From NCBI GenBank assembly GCA_018825305.1, contig JAHJEO010000011.1:26988-90987 (forward strand): a stretch of DNA of 64,000 nucleotides. Reading direction: 5' to 3'. The position numbers and the translations under genes are program-made. Source of the DNA: Gammaproteobacteria bacterium (GTDB lineage Bacteria > Pseudomonadota > Gammaproteobacteria > Burkholderiales > Rhodocyclaceae). Shown here in pieces: positions 1 to 7,437 of this stretch (its first letter is position 1; the number at the start of each line of letters is the position of its first letter). The notes under the pieces are model-generated. The model saw only the letters and a list, made by a program, of their open reading frames with translations. It did not search any database and was not told where the DNA came from.

Positions 1-56
1 CCTCGCCGGCGCCCCTGGAATCGACGATCCGCCTGTTCGAGGCCGGGCGGCCATGA
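1..56 (+). CDS. 3' end of an unidentified gene (partial)
   Basis: An open frame enters from the left edge and stops at TGA 54-56, giving a tail ending in the residues STIRLFEAGRP. Its stop overlaps the ATG of the next gene in an ATGA arrangement. The same coupling recurs through the following genes, so this is probably an upstream member of that operon. The 17 visible residues do not allow a family to be named. Confidence 0.5.
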   Translation, partial: SPAPLESTIRLFEAGRP

Positions 57-1204
57 CGTCGATCCGGCGCTGGCTGGCGCCGCTGGCGTTCGCGCTAGCC
101 TTGCTCGCGGCGCTACCGCGCCTGCTGCCGCCCGCCGCGCCGCGTTTCGCCACACCGGCAATCGCCACCGCCGTCACGCCAGAGCCGACTTTTTCCGCAC
201 GCCTGCTCGCCAACCCACAGCCCAGCGCCCACGCCGCGACGCTGGCGGAACTGCCGGACGGCCGCATCGTCACCGCCTGGTTCGCTGGCAGCCGCGAAGG
301 TGCGCGCGACGTCGCCATCCTCATGGCGAGCTTCGACGGCCGCACCTGGAGCGAGGCCCGACCCGTCGTCAGCCGCGCGCAGGCCCAGCGCGACAGCGCG
401 CGCCTGGTGCGCAAGCTCGGCAACCCGGTGCTGGCAACGGATGCAGCCGGCCGGTTGCATCTCTGGTACGTCACCGTCGGCTACGGTGGCTGGGCCGGCA
501 GCGCCATCAATCACGCCACATCCAGCGACGGCGGGCAAAGCTGGAACACGGCCACCCGCGTCATCACTTCACCCTTCTGGAATCTTTCGACCCTGGTGCG
601 CACGCCGCCGCTGCCGCTCGCCGACGGCGGCTGGGGCCTGCCGGCCTATCACGAATTCGCCGCCAAGCGTTCGGAATGGCTGCGCCTCGATGCCGAAGGC
701 CGAGTGATCGACAAGGCGCGCCTGCCCGGATCGCAGCAGACCTTGCAGCCGGCCGTGGCGGCGCTCGATGCCACGCGGGCGCTGGCCCTGATGCGCGACA
801 CCGGCCCCGCCAACCGCATCCGCGCCGCGACCACAGGCGATGGCGGCTCTGGCTGGCTGGACGCCGGCGTTACCGCCCTGCCCAACCCCAACGCCTCGGT
901 CGCGCTGCTGCACATCGCGGACGGACGGTTGCTGCTCGCCTACAACCCGCAAACGGCCAATCGCAACAAGCTGGCGCTGGCGCTTTCGAACGACGACGGC
1001 AAGCACTGGTCGGCGCCGCGACTGGTCGAGGATGCCACCGGCGGCGAGGAATTCTCCTACCCGGCGCTGCTGCAGGCGCGCGACGGCACAATCCACCTCG
1101 CCTACACCTGGCAGCGCAAGGCCATCAAGCACCTGGCATTCACGCCGGCATGGCTTGACGACAAGGCATCGCCGGTGGCGACCGTTGTGGAGGCGAAGCC
1201 GTGA
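53..1204 (+). CDS. Exo-alpha-sialidase-like (BNR/Asp-box) exported protein
   Basis: This 383-residue protein begins with an uncleaved-looking signal or anchor (RRW then a hydrophobic stretch, residues 5-28), so it should act outside the cytoplasmic membrane. Asp-box-like motifs at about residues 94-99 (FDGRTW), 157-164 (SSDGGQSW), 261-268 (TGDGGSGW) and 312-319 (SNDDGKHW) indicate a beta-propeller of the bacterial sialidase/neuraminidase-like superfamily. The ATG overlaps the previous stop, and its own stop overlaps the next start (GTGA), so it is translationally coupled. Sialic-acid hydrolysis is not shown by the sequence. Many BNR proteins of this type have other glycan substrates. A copy of the dispersed AAAGTCGGCG-type motif encodes PEPTFS just after the signal segment. 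Confidence 0.8.
   Translation: MTSIRRWLAPLAFALALLAALPRLLPPAAPRFATPAIATAVTPEPTFSARLLANPQPSAHAATLAELPDGRIVTAWFAGSREGARDVAILMASFDGRTWSEARPVVSRAQAQRDSARLVRKLGNPVLATDAAGRLHLWYVTVGYGGWAGSAINHATSSDGGQSWNTATRVITSPFWNLSTLVRTPPLPLADGGWGLPAYHEFAAKRSEWLRLDAEGRVIDKARLPGSQQTLQPAVAALDATRALALMRDTGPANRIRAATTGDGGSGWLDAGVTALPNPNASVALLHIADGRLLLAYNPQTANRNKLALALSNDDGKHWSAPRLVEDATGGEEFSYPALLQARDGTIHLAYTWQRKAIKHLAFTPAWLDDKASPVATVVEAKP
177..196 (+). repeat. Dispersed REP-like motif, copy 1 (in sialidase-like gene)
   Basis: Reads CGCCAGAGCCGACTTTTTCC, a one-mismatch version of the recurring motif in the CGCCAGCGCCGACTTTTT orientation. It falls in the linker between the signal segment and the propeller and is translated as PEPTFS. 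Confidence 0.5.
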
Positions 1205-1761
1205 GCACCCAGATCGCATGGGGCCTCGCCGCCCAGGCGCTGCTCGTCGCCTGGGTCGTCTGGAAATTCGCGGCCCGAGCGCCGTCCCGCCACCGCCGAC
1301 TTTTTGCCGTGGCCGCCGCCGCGCTTGCGCTGATACCGCTCACCGACGGCATCTCGGCGGCGATGGCGCTGCGCGCGCTGTGGGGCGACCCGAGCGTCAC
1401 CACGCTGCAACTGCTGGCGCTGGCGCTGGCCGGCCGCCCCGCCGGCATCGGCCGCGCGCCGGCCGCCGCGCTGGCCCTGTTCGGCATCGCTTTCTACGCG
1501 ATGGCGCTGGGACTAGGCGACTTCGACCCCTACCGACTCGGTTACCCCGGCTTTCCGGCCATCGCCCTCGCCGGCGTGCTGGGTGCCGCGGCACTCGTCG
1601 CCTGGCGGCGCGGCCAGCCGCTCTACCTGTGGCTGCTGGCGGTCGACCTCGCCGTCCTCGCTCTCGGCCTGCCCGAATCGGGCAACCTCTGGGACGTCCT
1701 GTTCGATCCGCTGCTGGTCGGCGCCGCCCTGTTCGCGGCGATTCGCCCGTCGCGCCGATGA
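1201..1761 (+). CDS. Hypothetical polytopic membrane protein
   Basis: A 186-residue protein made largely of Ala/Leu/Val-rich hydrophobic segments, with about five to six predicted membrane helices separated by short Arg-containing turns. Start is GTG at 1201, overlapping the upstream stop as GTGA. The stop overlaps the ATG of the radical SAM gene as ATGA-like coupling (1758-1761). No family is recognised. Its position between a secreted propeller protein and a radical SAM enzyme suggests the same envelope or modification pathway. That is inference from co-transcription only. Confidence 0.75.
   Translation: MSTQIAWGLAAQALLVAWVVWKFAARAPSRHRRLFAVAAAALALIPLTDGISAAMALRALWGDPSVTTLQLLALALAGRPAGIGRAPAAALALFGIAFYAMALGLGDFDPYRLGYPGFPAIALAGVLGAAALVAWRRGQPLYLWLLAVDLAVLALGLPESGNLWDVLFDPLLVGAALFAAIRPSRR
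1284..1308 (+). repeat. Dispersed REP-like motif, copy 2 (in membrane protein gene)
   Basis: The stretch CCCGCCACCGCCGACTTTTT (about 1286-1305) matches the motif with one change. It is read in a different frame from copy 1 (APSRHRRLF), so it is the DNA, not the peptide, that is shared. Confidence 0.5.
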
Positions 1762-3683
1762 TTGCCAGCGCAAGCCAGGGCGTGCGCGTGCTGTCCGTCA
1801 TCCCACCGATGACGCAGCTCAACACGCCCTATCCGGCGACGGCCTACCTCACCGGCTTCCTGCGGTCGCGCGGCGTCGCCGCCAAGCAGGAGGACCTCGC
1901 CCTCGCCCTCGTGCTGCGGCTGTTTTCGCCCGACGGACTGCGGCAGATTCGCGAGTGCATCGCGGCGCTACCGAAAGAGCGGCGCACGCCGCTACTAAAG
2001 AACTTCGAGCGCCAGTTCGAGCGCTACGTCGCCACCATCGAACCGGCGATCGCGCTGCTCCAGGGGCGCGACCCGACCATCGCCCATCGCATCTGCGGCC
2101 GCGATTTCCTGCCGGAGGGGCCGCGCTTCCGGTCGCTCGACGCCTACGTCGATCCCGACCACGACGACGGCGGCGACCCACTGGCCTGGGCCTTCGGCGT
2201 GCTCGGCGTGCAAGACCGCGCCCGCCATTTCGCCACGCTTTATCTCAACGACATCGCCGACGTGCTGCGCGAAGCCGTCGATCCGCGCTTCGAATTCGTG
2301 CGCTACGCCGAGTCGCTGGCGCAAAGCCAGCCCACCTTCGAGCCGCTGGCGGCAGCCCTTGCCGCGCCCGAGACGCTGGTCGATCGCAGCCTGCGCGAAC
2401 TGACGCTGGCCGCCATTGCGAAGCATTCGCCGCATGTCGTGCTGGTGTCCACACCCTTCCCCGGCTGCGTCTATGGCGCCTTCCGCATCGCCCAGGCCAT
2501 CAAGGCACACGATCCGGCCATCGTCACCGTCCTCGGCGGCGGCTTCGTCAATACCGAATTGCGCGAACTGTCGGAGCCGCGGGTCTTCGACCACTTCGAC
2601 TACGTCACCCTCGACGACGGCGAGCGGCCCATCCTGGCGCTGCTCGAACACCTCGCCGGCGAGCGGCCGCGCGAGCGCCTGCTGCGCACCTTCGTGCGCG
2701 AGGCGGCCGGCACGGTGCGCTACATCGACGCCGGAGAACCGGACGTGCCCTTCGCCGAGGTCGGCACCCCGACCTGGGACGGCCTGCCGCTCGACCGCTA
2801 CCTGTCGGTGCTGGACATGCTCAACCCCATGCACCGGCTGTGGTCCGACGGCCGCTGGAACAAGCTCACCGTCGCCCACGGCTGCTACTGGAAGAAATGC
2901 AGCTTCTGCGACGTCTCGCTCGACTACATCTCGCGCTACGACACCGTCGCCGCCGTCACCCTGGCCGACCGCATCGAGGCCGTCATCAATGAGACCGGGC
3001 AGAGCGGATTCCATTTCGTCGATGAGGCCGCCCCGCCCAAGGCGCTCGCCGCGCTGGCCGACGAACTGCACAAACGCAACCGCGCGATCTCCTGGTGGGG
3101 CAACATCCGCTTCGAGAAATCCTTCACCCCCGAGCTCTGCCAGCGGCTCGCCGACAGCGGCTGCATCGCGATTTCCGGCGGCCTCGAGGTCGCCTCCGAC
3201 CGCCTGCTCAAGCTGATGCAGAAGGGCGTCTCGGTCGAACAGGTCGCGCGCGTCACCCGCGCCTTCACCGACGCCGGCATCCTCGTCCATGCCTACCTGA
3301 TGTACGGCTTCCCGACGCAGACCGTGCAGGACACCGTCGATGCCCTCGAATACGTGCGCCAGCTGTTCGAGGCCGGCTGCATCCAGTCCGGCTACTTCCA
3401 CCGCTTCGTCTGCACCGTGCATTCGCCGGTCGGACTGCACCCCGAGAACTACGGCGTCACGCTCAAGCCGCTGCCAAAGATCACCTTCGCCAAGAACGAC
3501 GTCGGCTTCATCGATCCGACCGGCGTCGACCACGCCGCCCTCGGCATAGCGCTCAACAAGGCGCTCTACAACTACATGCACGGCATCGGCCTCGATGCCG
3601 ACGTGCGCAGCTGGTTCGGCGCCAAGGTGCCGCGCAGCCGCGTGCCGCGCCATTTCATCGAACGCGCCCTGGCGCATGCCTGA
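1758..3683 (+). CDS. B12-binding-domain radical SAM protein
   Basis: This 641-residue enzyme has a Rossmann-like cobalamin-binding-type region at about residues 220-320 (VVLVSTPFPG, then VTVLGGGFVNTE). A radical SAM core follows, whose cluster cysteines are Cys376, Cys381 and Cys384 (GCYWKKCSFCD). The spacing is C-x4-C-x2-C rather than the textbook C-x3-C-x2-C. Conserved downstream elements include GFHFVDEAAPP and a glycine-rich ISGGLE segment. Such enzymes use a 4Fe-4S cluster and S-adenosylmethionine to make a 5'-deoxyadenosyl radical, and with cobalamin they often methylate unactivated carbons. The substrate cannot be read from the sequence. The gene is coupled at both ends to its neighbours. 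The ATG at 1758 was chosen because it overlaps the upstream stop and starts at MIASASQGVRVLSVIPP. Confidence 0.85.
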   Translation: MIASASQGVRVLSVIPPMTQLNTPYPATAYLTGFLRSRGVAAKQEDLALALVLRLFSPDGLRQIRECIAALPKERRTPLLKNFERQFERYVATIEPAIALLQGRDPTIAHRICGRDFLPEGPRFRSLDAYVDPDHDDGGDPLAWAFGVLGVQDRARHFATLYLNDIADVLREAVDPRFEFVRYAESLAQSQPTFEPLAAALAAPETLVDRSLRELTLAAIAKHSPHVVLVSTPFPGCVYGAFRIAQAIKAHDPAIVTVLGGGFVNTELRELSEPRVFDHFDYVTLDDGERPILALLEHLAGERPRERLLRTFVREAAGTVRYIDAGEPDVPFAEVGTPTWDGLPLDRYLSVLDMLNPMHRLWSDGRWNKLTVAHGCYWKKCSFCDVSLDYISRYDTVAAVTLADRIEAVINETGQSGFHFVDEAAPPKALAALADELHKRNRAISWWGNIRFEKSFTPELCQRLADSGCIAISGGLEVASDRLLKLMQKGVSVEQVARVTRAFTDAGILVHAYLMYGFPTQTVQDTVDALEYVRQLFEAGCIQSGYFHRFVCTVHSPVGLHPENYGVTLKPLPKITFAKNDVGFIDPTGVDHAALGIALNKALYNYMHGIGLDADVRSWFGAKVPRSRVPRHFIERALAHA

Positions 3684-4182
3684 AACCATCCCCATGCTCG
3701 CACTCGCCGACATCGACCTGACCACCGACTCCGCCGCCACGCACTACGTCAAGGACGAGGTGGTCGATGTCGCCTTCGCCACCGCCGCCGGCGAACTGAC
3801 CAGCCGCGAGGGCCCCAACCGCTACCAGACCGGCGACGCCCTCATCACCGGCTCGACCGGAGACCGGTGGAGCGTCTCGCGCGACCGCTTCGACGAAAAG
3901 TACGAACCACTTCCACCCCTCCCTGCCGGCGCCGACGGCCCCTACCGCGCCCGCCCCATCCCCGTCCTCGCCAAACAGATGCCAGAGCCCTTCACCATCG
4001 CCCGCCGCGCCGGCGGCGACCTGCTGCGCGGCGAGGCGCAGGACTGGCTGCTGCAATATGCACCGGGGGATTACGGCATCGTCGAGAATGCGCGCTTCGC
4101 GCGGGTGTATCGGCGGCTCGCGACCGATAGCGACATGACCGCCACCAGCGTGCAAAAGATATTGCCCGAGAAGCTGGGGTAG
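3676..4182 (+). CDS. PGDYG-domain protein
   Basis: A 168-residue soluble protein whose C-terminal part carries the diagnostic PGDYG sequence at residues 130-134 (YAPGDYGIVENARFARVYRRL). This matches the small PGDYG domain family of unknown function. The N-terminal half has a similar pattern (YQTGDALITG, then RFDEKYEPL at about 71-79), which suggests an internal duplication of the same fold. The ATG overlaps the stop of the radical SAM gene by eight bases, so it closes the operon. No catalytic motif is visible. A role with the radical SAM enzyme is only inferred from coupling. Confidence 0.75.
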   Translation: MPETIPMLALADIDLTTDSAATHYVKDEVVDVAFATAAGELTSREGPNRYQTGDALITGSTGDRWSVSRDRFDEKYEPLPPLPAGADGPYRARPIPVLAKQMPEPFTIARRAGGDLLRGEAQDWLLQYAPGDYGIVENARFARVYRRLATDSDMTATSVQKILPEKLG

Positions 4183-4192
4183 TATTGTCGTC

Positions 4193-4423
4193 ATGGAATT
4201 CCAGATCGTCGGGGCGGTCACAAGCATCGAAACCATCGCGGAAGGAGCCGGTATTCGCGACTTGGCCATGCTGAGAAAGCGATATGGCCTTGGCAAGTGG
4301 CGCAAGAAGAAGGGCATCGCTGCCGTGCGACTGCCCGACGGCACGACCGCAATGGCGGAAATTCACTGGTACGAAGCCCACGGCATCGGCAAAGTGAAGC
4401 TCAAGATAAAGGAATGGCTATGA
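4193..4423 (+). CDS. Small conserved hypothetical protein
   Basis: A 76-residue basic protein with MLRKRYGLGKWRKKKG in its centre and HWYEAHGIGKVKLKIK near the end. Its stop overlaps the next ATG (ATGA at 4420-4423), so the two small genes form a unit. Short two-gene units like this are often toxin-antitoxin-like or DNA-linked, but no such family is recognised here. The gene starts 10 bases after the PGDYG gene and could be the last part of that transcript. Confidence 0.65.
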   Translation: MEFQIVGAVTSIETIAEGAGIRDLAMLRKRYGLGKWRKKKGIAAVRLPDGTTAMAEIHWYEAHGIGKVKLKIKEWL

Positions 4424-4644
4424 AATTCGTTGTGTGCTTGTCGCGCGAAGGTTTCGGAGAATTTTCTGCGGATGACCTCACGCTCGGACGACTCTATGAG
4501 GTGCTCGCGCCAGCCGACAGCCACGGCATGATCCGGGTTATCGACGATTCCGGCGAAGACTATCTCTACCCGGCAAAGCTTTTCGAGGAAGTCGACGTAA
4601 AGGAAGAAACAGCGACGCGCCTTCATGCTTTTCTTGCGGCGTAG
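4420..4644 (+). CDS. Small acidic hypothetical protein
   Basis: A 74-residue protein (MKFVVCLSREGFGEF to the HAFLAA end) with an acidic C-terminal half and a GRLYEVL segment. Its predicted beta-strand-rich start and the DDSGEDYLYP turn suggest a small SH3-like or KOW-like barrel, but no family is assigned. Translation is coupled to the upstream basic protein. An in-frame ATG six bases upstream is possible, but 4420 gives the ATGA overlap. Confidence 0.6.
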   Translation: MKFVVCLSREGFGEFSADDLTLGRLYEVLAPADSHGMIRVIDDSGEDYLYPAKLFEEVDVKEETATRLHAFLAA

Positions 4645-4695
4645 AGAATCGATTCGAGCCTATCCCCATTCAGTCCTTCCAGCGCCCTTTCCGCC

Positions 4696-5211
4696 ATGCC
4701 CAGCATCCGAAGCATCATCGACGAATGCGATAAGGAACTGCAAACGCTGGCCGACATGATCCGCCGCGGCAATGGCGACGCGGCGCTCGATCGCGCCATG
4801 GAAGGCACAGCGGGACCGAATGCCGATGCCGACTGCTGGGCGACACGCGCCTTCGTCGAAGACCTGCTCGAAATGTTCGATGCCGCGGACATGAGCATTA
4901 GCAAGGCCATGTCCCTGGACTCGTCGGCCGGCCTTCGCTTCAAGCGCGCCAGCATTCGCCTCAAGGCGGGCCATACTGCCCGTGCGCTCGAAGACGCACT
5001 CGCCGTCATCGCCAGCGGCGATACGTTCTACCGCGATGAAGCCCTGCTACTCGCCGCCGAGGCCCGTCGGCGGCTGGACTGCTGGGAAGAAGCAATGAGG
5101 GATTGCGATGCCCTCCCCGAAAGTGCCGAGGTCTGGAGCGGCGGCCTCATCGCCGCTCGCGAGATTCGCTCGCAGTGCAGCCGCATGCTCGCGCAGCAGA
5201 AAGCGGCGTAA
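4696..5211 (+). CDS. Helical TPR-like hypothetical protein
   Basis: A 171-residue, almost wholly helical, Ala-rich protein. Pairs of helices resembling tetratricopeptide units are visible: residues around 70-100 (SAGLRFKRASIRLKAGHTARALEDA) and 112-135 (YRDEALLLAAEARRRLDCWEEAMRDC). These would give a small binding scaffold. There is no signal peptide. It stands apart from the small pair upstream and ends six bases before the next gene, so the two may be co-transcribed. Function unknown. Confidence 0.65.
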   Translation: MPSIRSIIDECDKELQTLADMIRRGNGDAALDRAMEGTAGPNADADCWATRAFVEDLLEMFDAADMSISKAMSLDSSAGLRFKRASIRLKAGHTARALEDALAVIASGDTFYRDEALLLAAEARRRLDCWEEAMRDCDALPESAEVWSGGLIAAREIRSQCSRMLAQQKAA

Positions 5212-5217
5212 GTCATC

Positions 5218-5589
5218 GTGGCCATCCCCTCGACGCCCAAGCGGAACACCAAGGAAACCTCCCCTCCGGCGCATGAGCTCGCAGCGGATTTCCATGTTCC
5301 GGAAAGCGCCATTTATTGGGAAGGTGTGCGACCCATTGATAGCAGGCTGGTCGAGCGAATGCGCGCGCTGACCGATGGCATCCCGGTCGATCTCGAATCC
5401 GCCCTCGATCCTGCCGACGAATATGGCATGGCACTCTCCTGGAAAAGTCGGCGCTGGCGGCACGGCGACAATCGGTTACGGATATTCGTGGCCTGTCCCC
5501 TTTTAGCTCCGGGAAACAAATATCCAGATATGGAGAGAGATTGCCACATCTGGATATCCTCGACGATGGACATTTACGTTAGAGGCTAA
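5218..5589 (+). CDS. Hypothetical protein, 3' end replaced by an integron cassette
   Basis: A 123-residue unknown protein starting at ATG 5218. Two foreign pieces interrupt it. A copy of the dispersed motif (5443-5465) encodes WKSRRWRHGD in mid-protein. The last codons (GTT AGA GGC TAA) run across the left recombination point of the cassette at 5578/5579, so the native C-terminus is missing. Joining the flanks by removing the cassette gives no immediate stop: the frame continues into the glycosyltransferase ATG at 6463. The original downstream sequence was therefore probably altered further. It may be a truncated gene. Confidence 0.5.
   Translation: MAIPSTPKRNTKETSPPAHELAADFHVPESAIYWEGVRPIDSRLVERMRALTDGIPVDLESALDPADEYGMALSWKSRRWRHGDNRLRIFVACPLLAPGNKYPDMERDCHIWISSTMDIYVRG
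5443..5465 (-). repeat. Dispersed REP-like motif, copy 3
   Basis: AAAAGTCGGCGCTGGCGGCACGG, one of the best matches to the motif, here in the AAAGTCGGCG orientation on the plus strand. It sits inside the coding frame of the 123-residue hypothetical gene. Confidence 0.65.
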
Positions 5590-6421
5590 AGATCTCGTGT
5601 CGCATATCCCTCTCCCTTTTCTGAGTTTCGCTGCTGACATCTTGGCCGATACCAGTCGCGGTTTGAGCGGAAACGAAGTTGTGAAAGCCTTTAACGCTTA
5701 CGCTGTCGAGTACAACATCAATATCCCTCATGCGGCGTATCCGTTTGAGGCCCCAAACAAGCGAACTGCGCTGCTAGAAAACCTGAAGTGTTTCCCTCCC
5801 CCTCTTCAGTTCAAGATCATTAGAGAGTTGTGTGATCACCGAACGTTCTCCACCAAGCAATACGACGAGCTGAAATCGCTAAAGGTAAAACTAGTCTCCC
5901 AATTCGCCCACCTCGCACCAAAAGACGAATTTTCTAAGCTTAACGAGACACTCACCGAAGAAACGCGTCACTGGCTCGACAGTTTCCCTAATGCACTAGA
6001 GTTGTACTTGCAGGCAATTCACAAATACAAACACGGAATCTTTAGCAGAAACCTGCTTGATGATCTCCGACTCAGCTTGGAGCTATTGCTGAAAAGCGTT
6101 TTTAAGAACGATAAGTCTCTTGAAAATCAGCTCGGCCATGTCGGTAGTTTCGTCAGTGACGCCGGTGGTTCGAAAGAGTTCTCGAACATGTTCTCGAAGC
6201 TGATCGACTACTACGCGAAATACCAAAACACATACATCAAACACGACGACGCTGTGGTGGAGGAAGAAATTGAGTTCGTGTTCGAAATCTCATCATCTTT
6301 TATGCGCCACATAATTCGGCTCCATGCAAAATCGCCAAGCCTCTAACATGGCGCTCAACCTCGCTCACTTCGGTCACTGGACGCTACGCGATAAGACCGT
6401 GCAGCGCCGGTGACTTATACG
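5579..6421 (+). mobile_element. Solitary integron gene cassette
   Basis: A complete cassette is delimited by G|TTAGAG at 5578/5579 on the left and the attC ending at G|TTGTCC (6421/6422) on the right. The left TTAGAG plus G is the exact reverse complement of the attC inner core CTCTAAC at 6341-6347, as expected of one circular cassette. There is no attC stem upstream of 5578, so the insertion is at a secondary GTT-type site rather than in an array. The content is visibly more AT-rich than the flanks. The attC is nearly the same as those next to the integrase gene at 61-64 kb, which suggests that integrase as the donor system. Confidence 0.85.
5597..6346 (+). CDS. Cassette-borne HEPN/Abi-like protein
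   Basis: A 249-residue protein, richer in Lys, Asn, Phe and Ile than its neighbours, starting at GTG 18 bases inside the cassette and ending at the TAA of the attC inner core. The N-terminal half resembles a small helical adaptor. The C-terminal half (from about residue 145: KYKHGIFSRNLLDDLRLSLELLLKSV, ending in an EIEFVFEISSSFMRHII helix) has the four-helix layout and conserved polar positions of HEPN-type or AbiJ-like C-terminal domains, as I recall them. Such domains are common RNases in phage-defence and toxin systems. The R-x4-6-H catalytic signature is not clearly placed, so nuclease activity is a guess. The cassette has no promoter I can see. Confidence 0.6.
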   Translation: MSHIPLPFLSFAADILADTSRGLSGNEVVKAFNAYAVEYNINIPHAAYPFEAPNKRTALLENLKCFPPPLQFKIIRELCDHRTFSTKQYDELKSLKVKLVSQFAHLAPKDEFSKLNETLTEETRHWLDSFPNALELYLQAIHKYKHGIFSRNLLDDLRLSLELLLKSVFKNDKSLENQLGHVGSFVSDAGGSKEFSNMFSKLIDYYAKYQNTYIKHDDAVVEEEIEFVFEISSSFMRHIIRLHAKSPSL

Positions 6422-6427
6422 TTGTCC
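6341..6427 (+). repeat. attC recombination site of the solitary cassette
   Basis: An 87-base site running from CTCTAAC to GTTGTCC. It shares with the two attC sites at 63 kb the opening AACATGGCGCTCAACCTCGC, the central TTCGGTC and the GCGATAA segments. The arms pair into an imperfect hairpin, as attC sites must. The last six bases, TTGTCC, belong to the flank. Confidence 0.85.
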
Positions 6428-6462
6428 ACCCCGCACCACCCCGACCCCCTGACCGCAACAGC

Positions 6463-7437
6463 ATGACTCAACCACCAACCCAAGCCCCCACCTGCGACGT
6501 CTCCATCGTCATCCCCGTCTACAACGAGGAGGACAACCTCCCCGATCTGGTCGCCCGCGTCGGCGACGCCATGCAGCCTTCCGGCTTCACCTTCGAGTTG
6601 ATTTGCGTCGACGACGGCTCGCGCGACGGCTCGGCGAAGGTGCTGGCAGGGCTCGCCGTGCAAACGCCCTGGCTCAAGCCGCGCTACCTGATGCGCAACT
6701 ACGGCCAGACGGCCGCGCTGCAGGCCGGCTTCGATGCCGTCACCGGCCGTTACACGGTCACGCTCGACGGCGATTTGCAGAACGATCCGCTCGACATTCC
6801 CGAACTGATCCGCACGCTGGAGTCGCGCAGCGACATCAGCATGATCTCGGGCTGGCGCAAGGACCGGCAGGACAAGGCGCTGTCTCGCAAGCTGCCGTCG
6901 ATGCTGGCCAACCGGCTGATCTCCTGGGCCACCGGCGTGCAACTGCACGACTACGGCTGCGCCCTCAAGGCCTACCGCAGCGAAATCATCGCCCGCATCC
7001 GCCTCTATGGCGAACTGCATCGCTTCATCCCGGCACTGGCCTTCGAGGCCGGGGCCAAGATCATCGAGGTGCCGGTGCGCCATCACGCGCGCACGGCCGG
7101 CGTATCGAAATACGGCATCGACCGCACCTTCCGCGTGCTGCTCGACCTGCTGCTGATGAAGTTCATGCTGCGCTACCTGCACCGCCCGCTGCATGCCTTC
7201 GGCGGCGTCGGTTTGTGGATGGCGTTGCCGGGAGCGGGCATCCTCGGCTACCTTGGCGTGCTCAAGTTGCTGGGCGAATCGATCGGCGGCCGGCCACTGC
7301 TGCTGCTCGGCATCATGCTGGCGCTGATGGGCGTTCAATTGATCGCCATCGGCCTGCTCGGCGAGATCCTCATCCGCATCTATCACGAGCCCGAGGGGCG
7401 CGACCAATACCGGCTGCGCGAACCGCCCGCGCTGTGA
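6463..7437 (+). CDS. Family 2 glycosyltransferase, membrane-anchored
   Basis: A 324-residue GT-A glycosyltransferase of the dolichyl-phosphate mannose synthase/ArnC type. It has an N-terminal VSIVIPVYNEEDNLP, the nucleotide-binding LICVDDGSRDGS at about 49-60, a DxD-like LDGDLQNDP at about 104-112, and two C-terminal transmembrane helices (about 238-260 and 272-296). Enzymes of this type transfer a sugar from a nucleotide donor to undecaprenyl phosphate or a related lipid at the inner leaflet. The next gene starts on its stop codon (GTGA) and encodes a flippase-like membrane protein, which supports a lipid-sugar pathway. No clear ribosome binding site precedes the ATG. The upstream 35 bases abut the attC, so the cassette may have replaced its leader. 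Confidence 0.9.
   Translation: MTQPPTQAPTCDVSIVIPVYNEEDNLPDLVARVGDAMQPSGFTFELICVDDGSRDGSAKVLAGLAVQTPWLKPRYLMRNYGQTAALQAGFDAVTGRYTVTLDGDLQNDPLDIPELIRTLESRSDISMISGWRKDRQDKALSRKLPSMLANRLISWATGVQLHDYGCALKAYRSEIIARIRLYGELHRFIPALAFEAGAKIIEVPVRHHARTAGVSKYGIDRTFRVLLDLLLMKFMLRYLHRPLHAFGGVGLWMALPGAGILGYLGVLKLLGESIGGRPLLLLGIMLALMGVQLIAIGLLGEILIRIYHEPEGRDQYRLREPPAL

Noticed and set aside
1995..3740. Long minus-strand open frame opposite the radical SAM gene
   Set aside because: It gives low-complexity Asp/Gly/Val text with no motif, while the plus strand shows the cysteine cluster motif and coupled starts.
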